Positions 47,850 through 62,153 are shown, numbered from the stretch's first letter. The stretch is DNA of 64,000 nucleotides from Aristolochia californica (GCA_029961685.1 JARWKL010000007.1:6592708-6656707), one strand, 5' to 3'. Numbers and translations are program-made. Notes: generated by a model from the sequence alone, not told the origin.

Positions 47850-48240
47850 ATATTTAAATTGATTTATTAATAAAATACCCTATTTAATTATTTCTTATAT
47901 TAATAACTTTTAATATTATATTAAATTACTAATTTAAGAGTGATAATTAATTTTTTTGTAAAAAATCATAATTTGATTAAGTATCTAGATATTATAAAAA
48001 TAATTATGTTTGTTTTTGGTATATTATTTGATATATTTAATTAAATTAGTATTTATTTTAAAAATTGAAATTATTTAACTTATGTTGTTAATTAAAAAAT
48101 TAAATACAACTATCTTCTAAACTTAAATCTATAGTATTTTATAAATAAATTTATTCTATTGTTTCCACTAATTTTTTTACACACTAAAAAAATATTTTAC
48201 ATAAAAAAAGAAATTCATTTTCGCTTTCACTTCGAACGTG
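47850..48240 (+). repeat. AT-rich dispersed repeat, third copy
   Basis: Matches 12957-13240 over its length: ttattaataaaataccctattt, aattactaatttaagagtgata, tttgattaagtatctaga, attgaaattatttaactta and ttaattaaaaaattaaata, then a tail with cgctttcactt. Same orientation, about 35 kb away. Confidence 0.65.
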
Positions 48241-50947
48241 TAGAAACCGAAGTCAGTCAAGATTTCAAACGGTGAAAGTCCGGTTTGCTTTCTTTGTTGT
48301 TTTCGATTTTACTAGGGTTAATTCGGAGGCAATCCGCTCATGGGTGCTGAACAGTCTCTAAACAGTAGTTGTTGAAACCGTAATTTTTCTTCAACCTCGA
48401 CTCTTCATTGCCTGTCTGTCTATATTTGATTATTTCTTTCATTCAATGCACGATTTCCCACTTATAATTAAAATACGCAGACTTAGACACAACACCGCTC
48501 CTTCACATACGGCTTCTCTCAACGCCGTCCTCTCCGAATCTCCTCCTTTGCTGGACTGTCATGGACCGATATTTACAGTGGTAGATAACTATTTACAAAC
48601 GTGTGCAGAGTATATTCGTTCTATCTTCGAGTACCCCTCTGCTCAGATCCGCTTTTGAGGCTACCCTTTTTGTGGGTTTGACCTGGTTTGTATTTCCCCG
48701 GTGGCAGTTGAGATTGTTCCGGAGGTGAGTTTATTTTCACTCTCGAATGAGCACTCTTGCATGTTTTAGAATGGGTTGTTATAATATACTATTTTACGGC
48801 ATGGATGAGGGATTTTCCTTTGTCTGGGTATTTATGAAAAGCTGTTTTCGATTTCTATTTAGTATGATTTTGGTAGGGTAATTTCTGCCTTTATGCTGAT
48901 CCTCAATATGAGGGTAGGTACCAATGAACGGTGGCTCTTTTGTTCGGGTTTGTTGTCTAGTTTGTGACAGTTAGATGGGTGTTACTTGTAGTTTTCTTCT
49001 CATAAATAGGAACTGGTTGGGGCCTGGAAGTTTCACTTTTAACCGTGTATAGGATTGGGTACATCTTAACGTGATTGGGACAGAAAACATGGTTACTTAT
49101 CTGGCGATGCTTCGATAATTTTTTCTTTGTACTCGGTGAGGAGTGAAGAAGCCTTTTGTGCTCGTGGGACATTACATTCATAGCCGGATTTCAATCATTC
49201 TTGATGATTCAAAAATGATTTCCGAAATTCATAGCCAATTCAAGATTCCTTTAGTTCTTGAGCTTTGGGTTGCTGGCCTGAATGTGTTTTTTATTCTATA
49301 TGTGCAAGGGCCTCGATTAAAGATGCTTTCCAAACTTTTAACAGTAGCTATATAGTAGAAGCTGCTAAAACTACAAGGTACTAAGATCATGTGTGCAATA
49401 GGTCAAGCAACATATCAAGCTGACAAAGATTAATCGGATCAGACGTCATTGCAGAATAATTCTTCTGCACAATCTATATTGGATAATTGGTGCTGTATAT
49501 AAATTAGAAGGATTTTTAGTGTTTGGAACAGTACAAACTGAAATGCGTCCAGAATTCTATCTAACTGGTGAAAGTCTGTTGTGGGGCTGGGTCACCCAAG
49601 TGTGATAATCATAAATTGATGATTTGCATGTGTAAGATATCAGTTAAAGATGTCTGAGTCTTCTCTGAGTCAATCCTACAGAGGAACATATATTCTCGTG
49701 CTCTTTAATTTGGTATCTTTCACATGTGGTGGTGCTTGACACACATGGTAACAGATATGCAAACCTTTGAGAGAAAAAAATGCTATTTTGGGCATCAAAG
49801 TCATGGAAATCACTCGTTGTTTCTTTTCCCCTGATTTTTTTCTTACAGTTCTTTTTTTTGGAGTATTTGTTTAGTCATCATGATCAACTTTATTTATTTT
49901 TTGTCCATTGATTCTTTTTAGTCAATTTGTGGTTTCCTATCTACTCTTTTTATTCTTTTTGGTCTTTTGAGTTCATATCATTCTATTTATTGCTATCCTT
50001 TATACCTGTTTATTGTCTTGAATGACTTTCACTTTTTCATGTGAAACACTTTCAATTGTATTTGGTTTAATAAATTTTGAAGAAATGTTTATTTAATTGA
50101 AGTACATAAAAAATAAGGTTTTAAGAATGAATGCAGCTAAAAAGTTGCAGAAAAATAATTTGATTGTAGTTTGCTTGATGTCATTTGAGTTGATTGTTTG
50201 TTTCTATTAGTTCAATTTTAAAAAGAAAAAAGTTGATTCTATGTGTTGAACTGAGCAGAATGAGCTGTTCTATAGCAAGCCAATCTTCATTATTTGTTTC
50301 TCTGAGAAAGTTATATGGTCTTTATTTGTAGAGGTCTAGTCTGGCTGAGTTAAATAGATAATTGACTATGCAAGTTAATAAACAGATGGCATCAAAGAAC
50401 ATACAGTAGAAGTTTCAAATTAAAAGTTTGTGATGGCTTTTGCATCTTATCTACCCAAAAGTTGATATATCAATTTGTATTCACCAATCACTGTCATGAT
50501 TTCTTGGATAGTGGCTTTAACCCAAATGGTTACCTGGTTGGTTCTAGTATGAGGTCTTGGGTTCTAGTCTTATGGGGGGAAGGGGGCATTATGTGTGTGT
50601 GTGTGCAATCAACAGTAAAATTATAAAGAGTATCACCTTCTTAAACAATTATAGGAGCAAATAGTCCTGAAATAGTGGATTCATGTAAGTATACATATGT
50701 TATGGATACATTGATCTTCATTATCATCAAAACGTTGTCTTGAAATTGTTTAGTTTGACTACTTGTGTGTAGTAATTCAGCAACAACAAAATATCTTCTT
50801 CTTTAATAATTTCAAGAGCATCTTCTTTTCTGCTTTTTGAGTCAATAAATTTCGCTATTGCTTTCTTTTCATTTGTCTAGTGGTGTTTCTTTGTATTTTT
50901 ACATGTTTCACTTTGGTCCTGTTTGTAGAGAAACTTCTGCTACAAAA
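48241..50947 (+). other. Promoter and 5' leader of the SEC14-like gene
   Basis: A leader exon seems to end at 48724 (ttccggag|gtgag) and the next to begin at 50929 (ttgtag|agaaac), 19 bases before the ATG. The leader intron is therefore about 2.2 kb. It is T-rich and carries a SINE-like piece near 50511. No other gene was found in it. Confidence 0.45.
50508..50610 (+). repeat. tRNA-derived SINE-like fragment in leader intron
   Basis: Box-A-like gtggctttaacccaaatgg (50511-50529) is followed 30 bases on by box-B-like GGGTTCTAGTC (50559-50569). It ends in a (gt)n tail at 50593-50606. This order and spacing are typical of degenerate plant SINEs. Confidence 0.5.
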
Positions 50948-51891
50948 ATGAATTCAGCTATAAAAAACTCTGGAACAAATGGCTCTGAAAAGCTATCTCA
51001 ACTTGAAGACCAGCAGGCAAAGGTACTAATGAATAATTCCGGATAGTACTTTGGTCCATTCTGGAATCTAGACACCCATTGTTTTTTAATGGGAAAATCT
51101 AAGCAATTGTTACCTTCACTTATTTTGGCCTCAAGCTTGGCATGTATCTATCTTCTTTCACTTTTCATTTCTATTATTGTAATTCCAGATTAATGAGGTC
51201 AGAAAATCATTGGGAAATTTATCTGAGAAGTTAGCAATTTACTGTTCTGATGCATCAATTGCGAGGTATTTGAGAGCAAGGAATTGGAATGTGAAGAAAG
51301 CTACTAAAATGCTGAAGGACACCTTGAAATGGAGATATGAATACAAACCAGAAGAAATTCGCTGGGTATGCATAAAGTTTTTACTAATTAATGTGTTCAA
51401 ATTTTTACAGTAGCTTCTGCTATTGATATCTTGTCTTCAAAATGTTTTGAAGGATGAAGTAGCTCTTGAAGCTGCGACAGGCAAAATATACAGATCAAAT
51501 TATATAGATAAGCATGGGAGGAGCGTTCTTGTCATGAGACCTAGTTGCCAGGTTCTTAATCAAATTTTGTTAACTTCACTTACATGTTTCTGTTACTAAC
51601 CTTTGTAGTACAATGAAATTGCTCTTCTTATTCTGGTGATTGCAGAACACAAAATCAACAAAGGGGCAGATTCGTTATTTGGTATATTGTATGGAGAATG
51701 CAATTTTAAATCTACCACTGAACCAGGAACAGATGGTATGGTTGATTGATTTTCAAGGCTTCAATATGGGAAATATCTCTGTGAAGGTCACACGGGAAAC
51801 GGCCCACGTGTTACAAGATCACTACCCTGAAAGGCTTGCTGTTGCAATCCTGTACAATCCGCCCAAAATTTTCGAATCTTTCTGGACGGTA

Positions 51892-51922
<31 letters not shown>

Positions 51923-52543
51923 GTGTGGCATGTTGGATCCCTGTTATAGGAGTGTCAGAGGATGGACATCTCTGGCTAGAAAAGTGATAAACTGAGCTTC
52001 TATTTTTTTTGGTGTGTTCTTACTTTTGTTAAGGCAATTGTGTTTTCTCTAGTTAAGATTTTCTTCACATTTCAGTACTGTTGGGAGCTTAGATGCATTC
52101 GATTTCAGGTAGTGAAACCCTTCTTAGAGCCAAAGACCTATCGAAAGGTGAAGTTTGTCTACTCTGATGATCCCAACTCTAAGAAAATCATGGAAGACCT
52201 CTTTGACATGGACAAGCTTGAGAGTGCATTTGGGGGGAACAGTCAGGAAGGTTTCAACATTAATGAATATGCTGAAAGAATGCGAGAGGATGACAAAAAA
52301 ATGCCTTTATTGTGGACAAGAAAGGATTCCCAGGTACCGGCTGCTCAGCCCACAGAGCCGAGTCTCGGTTTTGACACAGGCAACTCAGATTCAGACCTCA
52401 ATGAGTCCCCCAGCAAGCTTGCTTCAGACAATTCAGAGGAGAATGTACTGGAGGCCAGCGGCAATGGAAATGGTTTGCAACATCTGCATTCTAGTGTGGA
52501 GAAAATAAATCTGGACTCTACCTCTAATGGAAAGGAGTCATGA
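50948..52543 (+). CDS. SEC14-like CRAL-TRIO domain lipid-transfer protein
   Basis: Five exons: 50948-51022, 51189-51365, 51453-51551, 51646-51888 and 52109-52543. All start in phase 0 and give 342 residues. Residues 26-84 form the CRAL-TRIO N-terminal helical part (SIARYLRARNWNVKKATKML). About 90-240 is the lipid-binding lobe (SVLVMRPSCQ, YLVYCMENAI, VWLIDFQGF, ERLAVAILYNPPKIFESFW, then VVKPFLEPKTYRKVKFVY). The C-terminal 90 residues are acidic, Ser-rich and disordered. Single-domain SEC14 proteins move phosphatidylinositol and phosphatidylcholine between membranes and support phosphoinositide synthesis in the cytosol. No nodulin or GOLD domain is attached. A CT microsatellite begins at the donor of intron 4. 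Intact. Confidence 0.92.
51890..51920 (+). repeat. CT microsatellite at a splice donor
   Basis: About 13 CT units begin directly after the intron-4 donor (acg|gtatctctct...). It lies in the SEC14-like gene. Confidence 0.9.
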
Positions 52544-53832
52544 GTCCTTTTAAGTGCTAACTGACCGTGCTAATTTTGCAGGTGGATACTTGTTATAAAC
52601 TTACAATCAATGTCAGAAAAATCTCATTTCTTAGTTGGTAGTAACATCAATCCTATTCCTCTGGATACATAAAGTTTGAAATCTTGTGGAACTAAGTGCA
52701 TCAATGGATCTAGATATCCTTAGAATCTGATTTGAATCGACTTTGAAAACTTCGATAATTATCTGAAATCTATTTCCGGTGGACCTTAAATGGATCTTTT
52801 ATAACTCCCAGCAGGGCATGAACTCGACTCGAGCAGGAGTGGAGTTAATGGGAATAGAGGGAGGAATTTTATAACTCCTAGTTGTTGGGTTGAGTCCGGT
52901 TTTATATATTCCAAAATGACTACCCATTTAAGAAATTTATTTCTTAATTTTAAAAACCATTAACTGGCAATCTCATCTTGACATGTGAAGAGCTTAGGTA
53001 TAAAGTCCAACGTGACATGTCATCATTGATCACCACGTGTTGATAATTATTAATTTTTTTCTAATGTAATCAACACCTTTCATTATCATTTTAAGATATT
53101 TACTAAATTAAAAAATATTTTAGTTTTTCAAAATCTTATTTGTCTGTACACACTTCATTACCTTTTATTTATTGTAATAAAATATAATTTTTTTATTAAT
53201 TATTAAAAAATATATTTCTAATGTAATTAACACAATTTATTATTGATTTGTTTTTTCTAATTTAAAAAAATGTTTTTTAAAAATATTTTAAAAGTTCATT
53301 TGGGTGATGTCATGGCATGCTGATGTAGATTACTGATCAATCGATGTTGGCTATTTTTAAAATGAAGTTTGTGAGTTGGTTATTTTCATAAATATTTTAT
53401 TAAAAATGCTTAATTTAATAAAATTTCCTATTTTAAATAATGACATTTTGACAAAAGCATGCAATAATTGAGCCAATTCACAAGCTAATGAAATTAAGAT
53501 TCCCACATTTTTGTTTTTTTTTGTTTGTGGATAAGAGATTCATTTTTCTTTATTACATATTTAATGAAGTAGAGAACAATGATAACCGGTATAGTTGCAA
53601 ATATTTGGATTGTTGTCTTTGTTTATACACAATTAAGATTCCACTTGGGAATGAGTATCTATTAAGATGAAGTTAATTTGCTCTAAATTTTCTATAAAAA
53701 TAATGTTGGTAAATCACCTTTTGAAGGAGTAGTATCAGTTCCACCCTAAAAAATGAAGAACAAATTACAATTAGAGTTTCTTGATTCAAATGAAAAGGTG
53801 ATAATCAACAAGCACAAAACTAAAACTTGGTT
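52544..53832. other. 3' flank and AT-rich intergenic DNA between convergent genes
   Basis: The convergent SEC14-like (+) and peroxidase (-) genes meet here. 53030-53480 is strongly AT-rich with long A/T runs. No gene or clear mobile element was recognised. Confidence 0.5.
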
Positions 53833-55797
<1,965 letters not shown>

Positions 55798-55802
55798 AAA
55801 GG

Positions 55803-56244
55803 TATTGGAAGATAGGGCCCAAACATACATGACCAAGGAAGGCCCACATATCCAAGTGTGTTAGAAGAAGGGCCCAAGCCTATAAGACTAAGGAAGACTC
55901 ATACATCCCAGAGATATAGAAGACAAACTCAAGACCCACAAATCAAGGACAAGACCCATAGGCCCACATACAATGACGGTAAGATGGTAAATAAAGGTCA
56001 TCTCATAGAGATGGCATTAATGTAATTAAGTTAAAGTTATAGGGTTAAAATCCTAAACCTTGAACCCTAAGTTCAAGGGTATTATTGTAATACATTAGTT
56101 TCATTAATCTATAAATAGAGCTTCAGGGGAGGGTTAGGACATCAAGTCCATAACCTCTTCTTCCTTTGGTTTTCTCCCATTGAATTCGTTTTTTTTTTTT
56201 TTTTGTCTCCATGAGCTAAATCCATGGAGTCTTGAAAATCAATA
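55803..56244 (+). repeat. LARD-like element, 5' LTR
   Basis: 442 bases, tattggaagatagggccc ... gaaaatcaata, preceded by aaagg (55798-55802). A TATA-like ctataaatagagcttcagg near 56110 fits an LTR promoter. The degenerate primer site tgatattagagc (compare TGGTATCAGAGC) follows at 56245-56256. Confidence 0.85.
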
Positions 56245-57749
56245 TGATATTAGAGCTTTGATTTTTAGGACTTATAGTTATGGTTTCTTTTTAGAATTCC
56301 AAATCTTTGTTTTCTTTTCTCGTTATTTTCTTCCCCGAACTATAGCCTTTGATTTTTCAAGTAGGTTCAATTTTTTCTCTAAAACTTTTCGCCTGCCATC
56401 TTTGCTCGATAATCCTTTGAAAAAACATAAAGCACCTCACTCTTGTTTCTTAATAAAATCCTAGTCTGTTTGCTTCACTAAGAGGCCCATCATTCTCGCA
56501 GATTGAGACACAGTGAGTCATTATTTATTTTTGGAAGTCGTATTGATCTACATCGTCGGAGAAGACTCTGGTTTTTGTTTCTCATGTAGAGACAAAAAAA
56601 TATTGCTGTCGTTGTGAGTCGTATTGTGTTCTTGACATTGTTTGGCCGACGTCCGACTACCCCAATCTCCACCAAGTTACTGAGTTGCTATCCATTACAG
56701 CTTTTGCTACGGGGAGAGAAAAAAAGTTTAATTTGCCTCTGTTCGGCGGTGTGGGGAAGAAGAAGACTCTGTTTCCATTTTATTAAATCCGTCGAGCCTT
56801 CGGGAGTATCTCTCCGTTTCTGTTCTCTGGTTTGCTAGGTTGGTTGTCATCTCTGTTCGGAAGGTTCTACGTTGTTGGTTTTCAGAAGTTGCTGACGTCG
56901 TCAAAATCTTACCTTCGACGTTGTTGGGCTATCATGTTCCTGGTATCGCGTTCTGCTTGATTCTCGGTGATGTCTCTTATTTCAGAAAGTTCTCTGGTTC
57001 CTCAGATATGTATTCCAATCTCTCTGCTCAAGTTCTGGAAGTTGCATTCTGAATACATCGATGTTCCGCTCTGTTTGGCCTCGGGGAAGATGATATTGTT
57101 GCCGTATGTGGGGAAGATGATATTAGTGGAAGGTCTCTTCTGGAGTGAAGTATTTTCGAAAAGTCTTCTCTATTTGGAAGCATGCTGTTGTCTGAAAGTT
57201 TCCTCCCGAAGAGCTCTGGTTTTCTTCTTTGTTCGGCCGAGAGGAAGAAGAAGATACTGATGTAAGATTTAATGTTTCGTAAGTTAGGAAACATATTAAA
57301 TCTGAGTTGAGCGCCTACTTCAACCCGAACTGTACCGGGTCAGCCCAGCAACCCAAGGGCACTTACTGCTTCTGCACCAACCAGACCAAGTCAACCTAGA
57401 CCAACTCGGACCGAGTCAACTCAGGTCTGGTCAATCTGACTCAAACCACTTATTTTTTGCCTTGGTATACGTGTCTCGGATATATTGGTCTACTATTTGA
57501 CTCAACACAACTCAGTAAATTTTTCTCTGACTGGATTATTATCTTGAAGAATGGACAAATTATTCCTTAGTCAGCATATTATTTGGTACAAATATTTGCA
57601 TTAGATTATTTCATGGGTCAACTTTACAAGGATTATTTTGGTTTGTGTTATATGGGCCAAAACCCATTTCAGCTGCTGCTATTGTATCTCTTTGGATGAG
57701 ACATTATTATTAAAGAAGGTGTGGCCTCAATACCTTTTCTCATACCATA

Positions 57750-58230
57750 ATTTATTTGACTCTAAAAAATATCACAATTGGGACACAATGAGAGTCGGTG
57801 TTTGGATTGGGACACCATCATTTATTTAACTCTTAAAAATATCATGGATGGGATACCATGAGAGTAAGTGTCTGGATTGGGACACCATGATAAATAAATC
57901 CACTTCCCCCCATTAATGTCATTTATTACTCCTACCACTTGAGAGTCGTTGTCCTGTGGAGGGACACCGTGATGGATTAGTTTTTTTTATTACACTCTAG
58001 AGCAATGTCGATAGGCACACTACCTACAGAAGACGAAGTGTGTCCAACATCCAACATGAGGACTGGAGTATGGAGTAATGTCTTAGTGGCTTAGAATGAT
58101 TATTAAGTTTAATTACACTTCAGAGCAATGCTTATAACCAACTCCCTATAAAAAAATAGGAGTAAACCCAACATCCAACATGTGGACTGGAGTATGGAGC
58201 AATGTCTTAACAGCTAGGAATGATTTTACT
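57750..58230 (+). repeat. Two tandem duplications inside the LARD-like element
   Basis: A unit of about 70 bases (atttatttgactct.aaaaatatc ... gattgggacaccat) occurs at 57750-57820 and 57821-57889. A unit of about 115 bases (attacact..agagcaatg ... ccaacatccaacatg.ggactggagtatggag.aatgtctta ... gaatgatt) occurs at 57989-58102 and 58113-58226. Confidence 0.7.
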
Positions 58231-58385
58231 CTCACTTATCGTATGCCAGCTGGGCCTCATGAACAAGAGCACCAGTGTGAGGGGAAGTGTTGGAAGATGT
58301 GCCATTTTATACAAAAAGATTCTATACATCATTTACAGCAAACTGGGACTTCATTCTGTTCTCTCGCCCTCAACTTGAGGGGGAG

Positions 58386-58792
58386 TGCCAGAAGATAGGG
58401 CCCAAGCCCGCACGACTAAGGAAGACCCACATATCCAAGTGTGTTGGACGATAAACCCAAGCCCATAAGACAAAGGAAGACCCATGCATCTAAGAGATAT
58501 AGAAGACGGGCTCAAGGCCCACAGATCAAGGAAAAGACCCATGGGCCCACATACAATGATGACAGAATGGTAAATCTCATAAAGATGGCATTGATGTAAT
58601 TAGGTTAAAGTTCCAGGGTTAAAACCCTAAACCCTAAGTTCAGGGGTATTATTGTAATACAATAGTTTCATTAATCTATAAATAGAGTTTCAGGGGAAGG
58701 ATTAGGACATCAAGTCCATAACCTCTTCTTCCTTTGGTTTTCTCCCAATGAGTCCCTCTCGTTTTTTCTCCATGGAGTTCTGAAAATCAATA
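58386..58792 (+). repeat. LARD-like element, 3' LTR
   Basis: 407 bases matching 55803-56244 throughout (gaagatagggcccaagcc, ggcccacatacaatga, ttgtaatacaatagtttc, ctataaatagag). It has many substitutions and a shorter T-run near the end. Its first bases, tgccag, differ from tattgg of the 5' LTR. Followed by aaagg. Confidence 0.85.
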
Positions 58793-58797
58793 AAAGG

Positions 58798-59515
58798 TAA
58801 AAAGAATCAAGAGGATAGAGCAAAAAATTGACATGACATGACCTCGATTTTAAGTTTCAAGCATTCCCACACTCCAATCGAGTTTGCGAAAAAGATATAA
58901 ATACCCTTAATTGCTTATCAATCTTGGTAGATATATCGGTGATACAATAAACATTTTATTTGATGTATCTTGAGTTGATAAGTGACAATATGATATGCCA
59001 TTTATATCGTAAATGACCTTAATATACTTGTCTCATGTCATATGAGACACATGATTAGATGGTTTTAATTCCATCTATGCTTAAATAAGTCTTAAACGAG
59101 TTATTTGATTCTTATTACTTGGTTAAGACAGAAAACTTGATGTCTCCTTAGGTGAAGTCTTCTTCAATTTTCCTTGTTGAATTTTTCAAATTATTTGCAC
59201 TAAATGAAGTATTTAACTTGTTGTGACAAGCTTCAATGAATCTTCCCTAGAATAAAGTCATTTGTGACGAGCTGCTCATGCCCATGAACCATTCTCTACT
59301 ACGTATACTTCTCCTCCTTTTGGTACCTTTCTTCCGGTTGATTTCTTTTTTATTCTTTTCCTTTTTGAAGCATTTGTTCGAGCGCCTAGCAGCCACTTCG
59401 GCATTCGAATTTTTTGACCCTATACCCTCCAGGAACCTCTGACCAGCTCTCTCTCTCTCTCTCTTTTGACAGTTTTGGTGGCGACTAAACTTCAAAATTT
59501 TCAACTAGTGCCACT
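58798..59515. other. Intergenic DNA between LARD-like element and hAT copy 2
   Basis: No conserved coding sequence. A CT repeat lies at 59446-59464. An 85-codon basic frame on the minus strand (59247-59504) has no recognised motif and is not called. Confidence 0.4.
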
Positions 59516-59939
59516 TAAGGGTGGCTCGAGTTCGGATCGGTTTCAGCTCGGTTTGAAACGTTATATTTCGAGCTCGGGCCGAGCTCGAACTCATAAATGG
59601 GCTCGTTTACATTAACGAGTCGAGCTCGAGCAGAGCCCGTTTCGGCTCGTCGGCTACGCGAGCCGACTCGTTAATATAATGAGTGATTCGGGGATCGGGA
59701 GACCTCTCTTCGTTTCGCCTGCGAAACCCATACCTCACTCTGCCATTTCCATGCTGTTTCAGCATGATTTCTTGCGGAAATCGTTATCCGTCAGTAGGTA
59801 TCCAGGGGAAATGGGGGATTTGGTCTTCAAATCCCTTGTTCTCCCTCTCCCTCTTCGATTCCTCGATTTTTTCCTCTGCGATTTCTGTCTCTTCTTCCTC
59901 TGCGATTTCTGTCTCTTCTTCCCCTGCGATTTCTTTCTC

Positions 59940-61810
59940 TTCTTCCTCTTCGATTTCTTCATCCAAAGTTTTTCCTCGCCGACGAGATAAAATCAACGGT
60001 CCGACGGAAGGAGGTAAGATTTTTATTTAATCTTTCTATTTTTTTTTTTCGCTGAGCTAACCTAAAAAATCTCTAACTCTCGCTTCGTTTCTTAGCTTTG
60101 TTTCCTAGCAGTGCTCCTTCATTCTTGGAAAGTCTTTTTGGATATCCGAACGGCAAACACTTTGTTTCTGTAAGCAAATGTTCTTTTTCTCAGCTCTGTT
60201 TTTTTTTTTTTTTTTTTGCAGATATTTGCAGCTGATAGTTCAAAGTACACTCGGGAAGAAATCCTTGGAAGAAAACTGTCGGTATGAATTTTATTCATGA
60301 TTTTGAGTGTTGATACTGTTTGATTTTTTGAAACGGTGAGTTCTTGATTTAAGGGTAGAAGGTAATGCACTGTCACAAAGTACTGGGAAGATCATTTTAT
60401 ACAGATTGTATAAGGATGTTTCCTTTTCCTCTATAACTTAAAGAAAAAGAGCTTTGGGGGATGGATTTTCCAACAGAGATGGTCATAATTATTCTCTTTA
60501 TTCTCATGTCTTATTTCAAGTCTCATTTGCACAACCTCCACTGTTTCAAGGAAATCTCCTTTACAATTCCAATCCTAATGTTAATGTTAAAATTAGTTTT
60601 AAGTGATTTTGGTGGGTGAGGGGCATTCAAATTCTGGCAGTTGGTATTGTAATATAGGTTCCTCCACCAGATGAGTTTTTGGTACACTCTTTTTTTCTTG
60701 CAATTGTTTGCATCTCAAATAGTTCAGTGGTGCTTCAGTGACACCTGTTCTTACTACAGGTTGACCTATTTTATTCTCTTAATTTTTTTTCATTTTGTTT
60801 TATTTTTTGCTTGAGTGTGCCATCAATTGCATTCTAGTTGGCTGAGAGCCAGGAAACTTCATACTGAGTTATGACATTCAAGAAGGAAAGGAAGGGTGGG
60901 GGAGAAAAATCCCCCACCTTGTCATTTGTTATGTTTTTGTATATCTCAGAATGACTTACTAAGCTCAAGTGCTATAATGTTTGGAAAATAGTTGGTTATC
61001 AATGATTTTTTTTTCTCAAATTCCACTGTTCTTCATAAATAAAGTTATTATTCTAGACTTTAAAATATTTTTATGTTGTGGGATCTTGTTTCTTTTTTGC
61101 CTTCTTATTTTTAGGTGTTTGACCTCTTATAAAATTTTGTACGTTTATCATACATTTCAGCAATAAACAGCAATGGAATTTTATTTCATGATTTTGAGTG
61201 TTGATAACATATTTTGTTCAATAATACTCTATTATAGTTAATGGAATCAGGAGCTTTCTTAATTGCATCCAACTTCTCTTTATTATAAAAAAGAATAAAA
61301 AATATTAGTTTTTGTCCTTCTTTCTTAATTCTTATTGAACTTATATCTGTTGTTGTTCTAAAATGTTATATGGCTTGATGTATTAGCAAAAGTGATTTGA
61401 TAGTTCATTTTCTATCTTTTGGAAATTGAGATCTTGTGTGTGAACCTTTGATGTCTTAAATTTACTCATTGGATGATATATGATGCCTAAACCTTGTCAA
61501 ATGTTCATATTTCGATGAATTGATACGTTAGATATAGATGGATGTAAATTATCTCTCCTTTTTACAATCAATTTTTATCCTTCCTCTTCGATTTCTTCAT
61601 CTGAAGTTCTTCCTCGTTGACGAGACGAAAGCGATGGTCCGACGGGAGGTAAGATTTTTATTTAATGTTCTATTTTTTTTCGTCGCTGACCTAACCCTAC
61701 AAAATTTCTATCTCTCGCTTCGTTTCAGCAATGCTCCTTCCTTCTTGGAAAGGCTTTTGGAGATATCCCTGAACGACGAACACACTTTCGGGTTATGTAA
61801 GTGTTGATTT
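59940..61810 (+). other. Leader of hAT copy 2 with duplicated and exon-like pieces
   Basis: Two related blocks, about 59940-60180 and 61565-61805, share cctcttcgatttcttcatc, ggtccgacgg, aggtaagatttttatttaat, ctctcgcttcgtttc, gtgctccttc.ttcttggaaag and gatatcc. Between them, 60223-60282 looks like a spliced exon: poly-T then GCAG before it, GTATGA after it, coding IFAADSSKYTREEILGRKL. Copy 1 carries the same piece (IFAVDSSKYTREEIIGRKL). It could be an untranslated leader exon or a captured host exon. Confidence 0.45.
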
Positions 61811-62153
61811 TTATTTTTATTTTTATCATTAATTTCTTGGTATTGAGGTTGAATTTCATCAGAATATTAGAAGAGAGTGTTGGTGTGCTTACTTCCTTCT
61901 CTTAGAATTTTTAAATTTATATATAAAAAAAGGATCGGTATATTGGACTGGAAACTATTGGGTGCAGGGCTACTGGCTCAAAGAGACCCCTCTGCATTGA
62001 AAGACAAGGGTTGTTCCCGATTGTCACAATGTCACGTACCTTCCTCTAAGAATAAACAAGTATATTAAATTATGTGTAGGATCTTTGTTGTTCGGATAAC
62101 TTTCTTTTCTTTATGTTTTTAATTTGTAATTTTGTTTTTTTGTAGAAGTAAGA

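Larger units (their letters stand above)
55803..58792 (+). mobile_element. Non-autonomous LTR retrotransposon (LARD-like)
   Basis: 2.99 kb bounded by LTRs at 55803-56244 and 58386-58792 and by the 5-bp target repeat aaagg (55798-55802 and 58793-58797). A Met-tRNA-type primer site follows the first LTR, and a polypurine tract, ttgagggggag (58375-58385), precedes the second. The 2.1-kb inside has no gag, protease, integrase or reverse transcriptase motif in any frame; the longest frames are under 100 codons. It must have relied on proteins of a Copia relative with the same primer-site and PPT style. The interior carries two tandem duplications. Confidence 0.85.

Noticed and set aside
56614..57260. 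Open frames of 70-97 codons inside the LARD-like element
   Set aside because: No gag or pol motif, and the frames overlap on both strands. Considered chance.
59679..60030. Frames of 103-115 codons, Phe/Ser-rich, in the hAT leader (also 10105-10396)
   Set aside because: Low-complexity coding of a ctcttcttcctctgcgattt repeat in transposon leader DNA. Overlapping frames on both strands look equally good.
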